Source: Candidatus Omnitrophica bacterium 4484_49 (GTDB lineage Bacteria > Omnitrophota > Gorgyraeia > Kaelpiales > Kaelpiaceae). Taken from it: 9,036 nucleotides of DNA. Below, one piece after another: positions 5,840 to 9,036 of the stretch. Within the stretch, counting starts at the first letter, position 1; each line of letters starts with the position of its first letter. Where the stretch lies: the NCBI GenBank assembly GCA_002085265.1, contig NATI01000057.1, positions 1 to 9,036 of the forward strand. Direction: 5' to 3'. Under the pieces are notes generated by a model. That model searched no databases. It was given only the letters and a program-made list of their open reading frames with translations, and had not been told where the DNA came from. The translations under genes and the position numbers were made by a program.

Positions 5840-6850
5840 ATGAAGTCAGGTGGTTTCTTTTTCGTAGTTGTGTTGTTTGTGTGTTTAGTGGCAATTCTTC
5901 CGGTGTCTGAAGTTAACCACCAAGATTCTTTCTATTCGTTGAGAAGGATAATTGCGGTTTCACCTGAGGTGAGGAATTATCTGGAGGAGTTAAATAGTGG
6001 TGATCAGAATAGAGTGCTAAGGGCTCTTACAAAATTGTCCAGGCAGGCAGAATTTGAAGGCATTAGGGGTCCGGGGATTGATTTGCTTGCAGATAAGGTT
6101 CTTTCTTTTGTCCTGGATAACAATAATCCCGAAGAGATAAGAGGAGAAGCCATATTTGCGCTTGGTCCTTTAGTCCTTCTATTAGAAGATGCCAGTTCTC
6201 AGGAGAGAGTGATAAATGCAGTATTTGCTCTCGTTGGTAAGGAGGAAAATACCGGTATAAAATTAGGTATCAATGATTTCCTTTATAAACTTATTGCCGG
6301 CACAGAGGTGGCAGAGGGTATAAGGGGTATAAGAAGAGAGGAAATACAGTTAAAAGCAGGGGAAAAACTGGTGGAAATGCTAAATGCCCCAGAGGGTATA
6401 GTTGCCGGTATGGCAGCAGAACGTCTTACGGCATTAGCCCAGGCTGGAAAGCTTTCTCCAGGAGTTTACGCTCATATAAGGAATCTTTTAAATGATGCCA
6501 TGAGGGAAGGTAGAATTAATACCTCTAGCTATGTCCGGTTTATGTTGAGAGGGACTCAGAATGAATATCAGCTGCCAGCACCACTTCCTGAAGAGTTTAG
6601 AAAAATTATCTATGATAATATCAAACAGCCAGGAGGAAGTGGGGTGGGAACTATTGTAAACTCGATACCGAATGATCCTGCAATTATAGAAGCAGTTGTC
6701 TGGGAACTTGCAAACATAGCAATGCAAGAGAAAGATCTTATGACACAATGGTCGGCGATATCAGCCATCAGGAGTATAATGAACAAATATAAACACACAA
6801 AAATTGGTAGTTATGTGAGTGGACAGATTTATGATATGTTGTTATCATGA
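5840..6850 (+). CDS. secreted HEAT-like helical-repeat protein, unknown
   Basis: The product is 336 residues from the ATG at 5840, chosen for its Shine-Dalgarno and because the promoter starts transcription after the upstream ATG at 5783. The N-terminus (MKSGGFFFVVVLFVCLVAIL) is a signal peptide or anchor without a proper lipobox. The rest looks like paired helices of a HEAT/ARM-type solenoid, for example RVLRALTKLSRQ, PEEIRGEAIFALGPLVLL and GIVAGMAAERLTALAQAG. Such folds usually bind proteins; no enzyme motif is visible. The N-terminal part resembles the product of 3897-5570 in pattern. Its stop overlaps the ATG of the next frame (ATGA at 6847-6850). That next frame has helical-repeat character but neither a signal peptide nor a Shine-Dalgarno, so the two may be one protein broken by a frameshift. 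Confidence 0.82.
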   Translation: MKSGGFFFVVVLFVCLVAILPVSEVNHQDSFYSLRRIIAVSPEVRNYLEELNSGDQNRVLRALTKLSRQAEFEGIRGPGIDLLADKVLSFVLDNNNPEEIRGEAIFALGPLVLLLEDASSQERVINAVFALVGKEENTGIKLGINDFLYKLIAGTEVAEGIRGIRREEIQLKAGEKLVEMLNAPEGIVAGMAAERLTALAQAGKLSPGVYAHIRNLLNDAMREGRINTSSYVRFMLRGTQNEYQLPAPLPEEFRKIIYDNIKQPGGSGVGTIVNSIPNDPAIIEAVVWELANIAMQEKDLMTQWSAISAIRSIMNKYKHTKIGSYVSGQIYDMLLS

Positions 6851-7185
6851 CCGCTGGACTGATGGCTCCTTCTATGGAGGAAGATAAGAGGTTTCAGATT
6901 GCTCAGATGTGTGTAGAGTTGCTTAGATCTAGAGATGCAGTTATACAGGCAAGTGCTGGTTCCAGTTTATACCGGCTTATGGTGGGAACAGCCAGCTTAC
7001 TTGCATTGCAGTCCCATCCCCAAATGATAGACCCTGTTCTATCTTTAGAACATCTACGTACAATAGCAAAGCAGGTGGAGAGTGTTCTTCTTGACCCCGA
7101 AGTTTATTGGGATTCGTCATACGACGTAGATATGATACTGAAAGAGGTCATTGGAATATTGCGACGTAATGGATATATAAAATAA
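6847..7185 (+). CDS. small helical protein, or frameshifted tail of the preceding gene
   Basis: The product is 112 residues of unknown family. It starts at an ATG overlapping the previous stop by four bases. None of the candidate starts (6847, 6862, 6874) has a Shine-Dalgarno, so expression would depend on coupling to the upstream gene. Segments such as RFQIAQMCVELLRS and DAVIQASAGSSLYRLMVGTA look like a helix pair of the same solenoid type as the upstream protein. It lacks a signal peptide although its partner is exported, which is odd for a separate subunit. The frame is open upstream only to a TGA at 6832-6834, so a -1 shift (or +2) between about 6835 and 6847 would join the two into a protein of about 450 residues. 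Whether this is a natural split, a mutation or a sequencing error cannot be decided here. Confidence 0.6.
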   Translation: MTAGLMAPSMEEDKRFQIAQMCVELLRSRDAVIQASAGSSLYRLMVGTASLLALQSHPQMIDPVLSLEHLRTIAKQVESVLLDPEVYWDSSYDVDMILKEVIGILRRNGYIK

Positions 7186-7196
7186 TAGATGCATTT

Positions 7197-7241
7197 GAAA
7201 TTTCCAATTTCGGGGAAGGTCTGAAATTTAAGACCCTCCCT
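7197..7241 (+). terminator. hairpin region ending the solenoid unit
   Basis: Two adjacent, partly competing hairpins lie just past the stop at 7185. GAAATT/AATTTC (7197-7202 and 7206-7211) has a 3-base loop. GGTCT/AGACC (7218-7222 and 7231-7235) has an 8-base loop and extends beyond an A-C mismatch by A-T, three G-C pairs and a G-T (7212-7216 with 7237-7241). No T-run follows, so termination would be non-canonical. Both lie upstream of the leuA promoter and are therefore not a leuA leader. Confidence 0.4.
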
Positions 7242-7291
7242 GCAACCCAAATTTGCGAGAAATAATTTACACTACTTAGCAGGCAGTTTAT

Positions 7292-7320
7292 TTGACCTTA
7301 TGCACTTCCTGTAATATAAT
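7292..7320 (+). promoter_or_regulatory. strong sigma-70 promoter of leuA
   Basis: TTGACC (7292-7297, 5/6), a 17-base spacer and a perfect TATAAT (7315-7320). The transcript would start near 7327, leaving about 18 bases before the ATG, just enough for the Shine-Dalgarno. No room remains for a T-box, leader peptide or attenuator, so control (if any) would be at initiation or by feedback on the enzyme. Confidence 0.8.
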
Positions 7321-7333
7321 GAATTACCAAACG

Positions 7334-7339
7334 AGGAGG
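7334..7339 (+). promoter_or_regulatory. ribosome binding site that fixes the leuA start
   Basis: AGGAGG stands two bases before the first ATG (7342) and five bases before the second (7345). The spacing favours 7345; the difference is one Met. Confidence 0.65.
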
Positions 7340-7344
7340 TAATG

Positions 7345-8850
7345 ATGGAAAGGATATATATTTTTGATACCACATTACGGGATGGAGAGCAAGCACCGGG
7401 AGCATCCTTAAACGTAAAGGGAAAGCTGGAAATAGCAAGGCAGCTGGAGAAGTTAAATGTGGATATAATAGAGGCTGGTTTTCCTATTGCCTCTCCGGGA
7501 GATTTTGAAGCCGTAAATCTGATAGCCAAAAAACTTAAAAAGCCTGTAATATGTGCTCTGGCTCGTTCTCTTAAAAAGGATATTGATGCTGCTCGCGATG
7601 CCTTAAAGCCTGCAAAAAAACCCAGAATACATGTATTTCTGGCAACCTCCAAAATTCATATGCAATATAAGTTGAGAAAGGCGGAGGATGAGGTATTAAA
7701 ACAGGCGGTAGAGGCAGTAAAATATGCTAAAAGATTTGCTGATGATGTCGAATTTTCTCCTGAAGATGCCACCAGAACCGAAAGGAATTTTTTATTCAAG
7801 ATTCTGGCTGAGGTAATAGAGGCAGGAGCAACTGTTGTTAACATTCCTGATACTGTGGGTTATACCGTTCCTGATGAATTCTCGGATTTAATAAAGGCAA
7901 TTAAAGAGAATGTGCCCAATATAGATAAAGCAATTGTAAGTGCTCATTGCCATGACGATCTGGGGCTTTCCTGTGCCAATTCTTTAGCAGCGATTAAAGC
8001 CGGAGCGCGGCAGGTGGAATGTACCATAAATGGAATTGGAGAGCGAGCAGGTAGTGCCCCCCTGGAAGAAATTGTTATGGCAATTAAAACCAGACAGGAT
8101 TTCTTTAATTTTTACACCAGAATAAAAACTCAGGAACTGTATAAGACCAGCAGACTGGTTAGCCATCTTATGGGCATAGATGTTCAGCCCAACAAGGCAA
8201 TCGTGGGAGATAACGCATTTCGCCATGAATCAGGAATACATCAAGATGGAGTTTTGAAAATGCCCAGGACTTATGAAATTATGAAGCCTGAGGATGTAGG
8301 ATTTAAGGAGAGTAAGATAGTTCTGGGTAAACATTCCGGTCGGCATGCCTTTGTAAAGAAACTAGAAGAATTAGGAATAAAACTTACCAAAAATGAAGTG
8401 GATAAAGCCTTTGAAGAATTTAAAAAACTGGCTGATAAGAAAAAAGAAATATTTGATGAGGATATAATTGCAATTGTTGAGGAAGAAGTGAAAGTTATTC
8501 CTCAGGTTTGGGAACTGGTCTATGTTCATACCATAGCCGGTTCTCACACTGTTCCCACTGCTACAGTAAAACTGAGGAAGGAAGGTAAAATATATGAAGA
8601 TGCTGCCTGCGGTGATGGACCAATAGATGCCTGTTATAACACCATTGATAGAATAGTGAAAATAAATCCCAAACTCCTAAATTACAACCTTAAGGCTATA
8701 ACTTCCGGGAGAGATGCTTTGGGGGAGGTTACAGTGAGATTAAAACATAAAAACACAGAGGTAGTGGGTAGGGGGACATCAACTGACATAATTGAAGCCA
8801 GCGCCAAGGCGTATATAAATGCCATAAATAAACTTCTCTATTCTAAATGA
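7345..8850 (+). CDS. leuA: 2-isopropylmalate synthase (LeuA)
   Basis: This cytoplasmic enzyme condenses acetyl-CoA with 3-methyl-2-oxobutanoate to 2-isopropylmalate, the committed step of leucine synthesis (EC 2.3.3.13). It is 501 residues from the second ATG, close to the usual ~515 of bacterial LeuA, and appears complete. The TIM-barrel domain opens with FDTTLRDGEQAPGASL (Arg12 and Asp13 catalytic/metal). It contains the metal-binding SAHCHDD (His201, His203), then GERAGSAPLEE, and HESGIHQDGVLK near residues 294-305, typical of LeuA rather than citramalate or homocitrate synthase. The C-terminal leucine-binding domain is present (SHTVPTATVKL, GDGPIDACYNTIDRIV, GRGTSTDIIEASAKAYINA), so feedback inhibition is likely. 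One oddity: Ser237 stands where the family has a metal-ligand Asn (GERAGN). Its stop overlaps the aroE start by four bases. Confidence 0.96.
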   Translation: MERIYIFDTTLRDGEQAPGASLNVKGKLEIARQLEKLNVDIIEAGFPIASPGDFEAVNLIAKKLKKPVICALARSLKKDIDAARDALKPAKKPRIHVFLATSKIHMQYKLRKAEDEVLKQAVEAVKYAKRFADDVEFSPEDATRTERNFLFKILAEVIEAGATVVNIPDTVGYTVPDEFSDLIKAIKENVPNIDKAIVSAHCHDDLGLSCANSLAAIKAGARQVECTINGIGERAGSAPLEEIVMAIKTRQDFFNFYTRIKTQELYKTSRLVSHLMGIDVQPNKAIVGDNAFRHESGIHQDGVLKMPRTYEIMKPEDVGFKESKIVLGKHSGRHAFVKKLEELGIKLTKNEVDKAFEEFKKLADKKKEIFDEDIIAIVEEEVKVIPQVWELVYVHTIAGSHTVPTATVKLRKEGKIYEDAACGDGPIDACYNTIDRIVKINPKLLNYNLKAITSGRDALGEVTVRLKHKNTEVVGRGTSTDIIEASAKAYINAINKLLYSK

Positions 8851-9036
8851 AGATAGATTCTGCAACCTCCCTGTATGCAGTTATCGGTCATCCTGTTAGG
8901 CATTCTCTTTCTCCTGTAATGCATAACTTTTTATTTCAGAAATATAAAATTAATGCCGTTTATTTAGCATTTGACATTTCTCCTAATGATCTTAGAGTTT
9001 TTTTCCAGGCAATGCGAGTTATTCCAGTTGCAGGTT
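8847..9036 (+). CDS. aroE: shikimate dehydrogenase (AroE), 5' part only
   Basis: The first 63 codons are present and the gene is cut by the window end; the full enzyme is usually about 270-290 residues. AroE reduces 3-dehydroshikimate to shikimate with NADPH in the aromatic amino acid pathway, in the cytoplasm. The signature YAVIGHPVRHSLSPVMHN (residues 10-27) is the N-terminal shikimate-binding motif, with Ser20 and Ser22 matching the substrate-binding serines of the family. The visible sequence ends at VIPVAG, just where the conserved G(F/Y)NVTIPHK stretch should begin. The ATG lies in an ATGA overlap with the leuA stop and has no Shine-Dalgarno of its own, so translation is probably coupled to leuA. 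Confidence 0.93.
   Translation, partial: MKIDSATSLYAVIGHPVRHSLSPVMHNFLFQKYKINAVYLAFDISPNDLRVFFQAMRVIPVAG

Noticed and set aside
7186..7341. T-box, leader peptide or attenuator controlling leuA
   Set aside because: The hairpins lie upstream of the leuA promoter, there is no run of Leu codons in a short frame, and no T-box core motif was seen.

Overview
The window is a bacterial chromosomal segment of fairly low G+C (roughly 40% by eye, not counted). Genes carry Shine-Dalgarno sites close to AGGAGG, and several have textbook sigma-70 promoters (TTGACA/TTGACC, 17-nt spacer, TATAAT-like -10). The metabolic genes are universal, so the lineage cannot be fixed from them. Large secreted PKD proteins beside secreted solenoid proteins of unknown function suggest an uncultured Gram-negative-type lineage. 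Omnitrophota is one candidate, on a vague resemblance only.

Left part (1-1368). A short secreted protein of unknown function lies on the minus strand (24-521) with its own promoter. Behind it is a gene-poor stretch of about 850 bases. This is not empty: it holds a near-perfect 35-base palindrome (extended 667-710), a decayed minus-strand reading frame ending at the palindrome edge, and a 5'-truncated plus-strand fragment that looks like a PEGA-type domain. The two fragments lie head to head and both lack their 5' ends. The simplest reading is that a deletion removed the shared start region of two divergent genes.

Middle (1369-7185). An 829-residue secreted protein has a signal peptide, an internally duplicated N-terminal beta-rich module and six PKD domains. 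It is followed after 38 bases by a 557-residue membrane-anchored or secreted helical protein. After a probable terminator and a new promoter comes a second secreted helical, HEAT-like protein (336 residues). This overlaps by ATGA a 112-residue frame that may be its frameshifted C-terminal part. These look like cell-envelope proteins; their role is unknown.

Right part (7186-9036). A hairpin region closes the envelope block. A strong promoter with a very short leader then drives leuA (2-isopropylmalate synthase, complete), which overlaps aroE (shikimate dehydrogenase, cut by the window end) by four bases. These are leucine and aromatic amino acid synthesis genes, apparently translationally coupled. 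LeuA carries an Asn-to-Ser change at what should be a metal-ligand position.

No mobile element, CRISPR array, RNA gene or recognisable defence system was found. The most unusual material is the relic zone at 667-1307, the architecture of the PKD protein, and the split solenoid gene.
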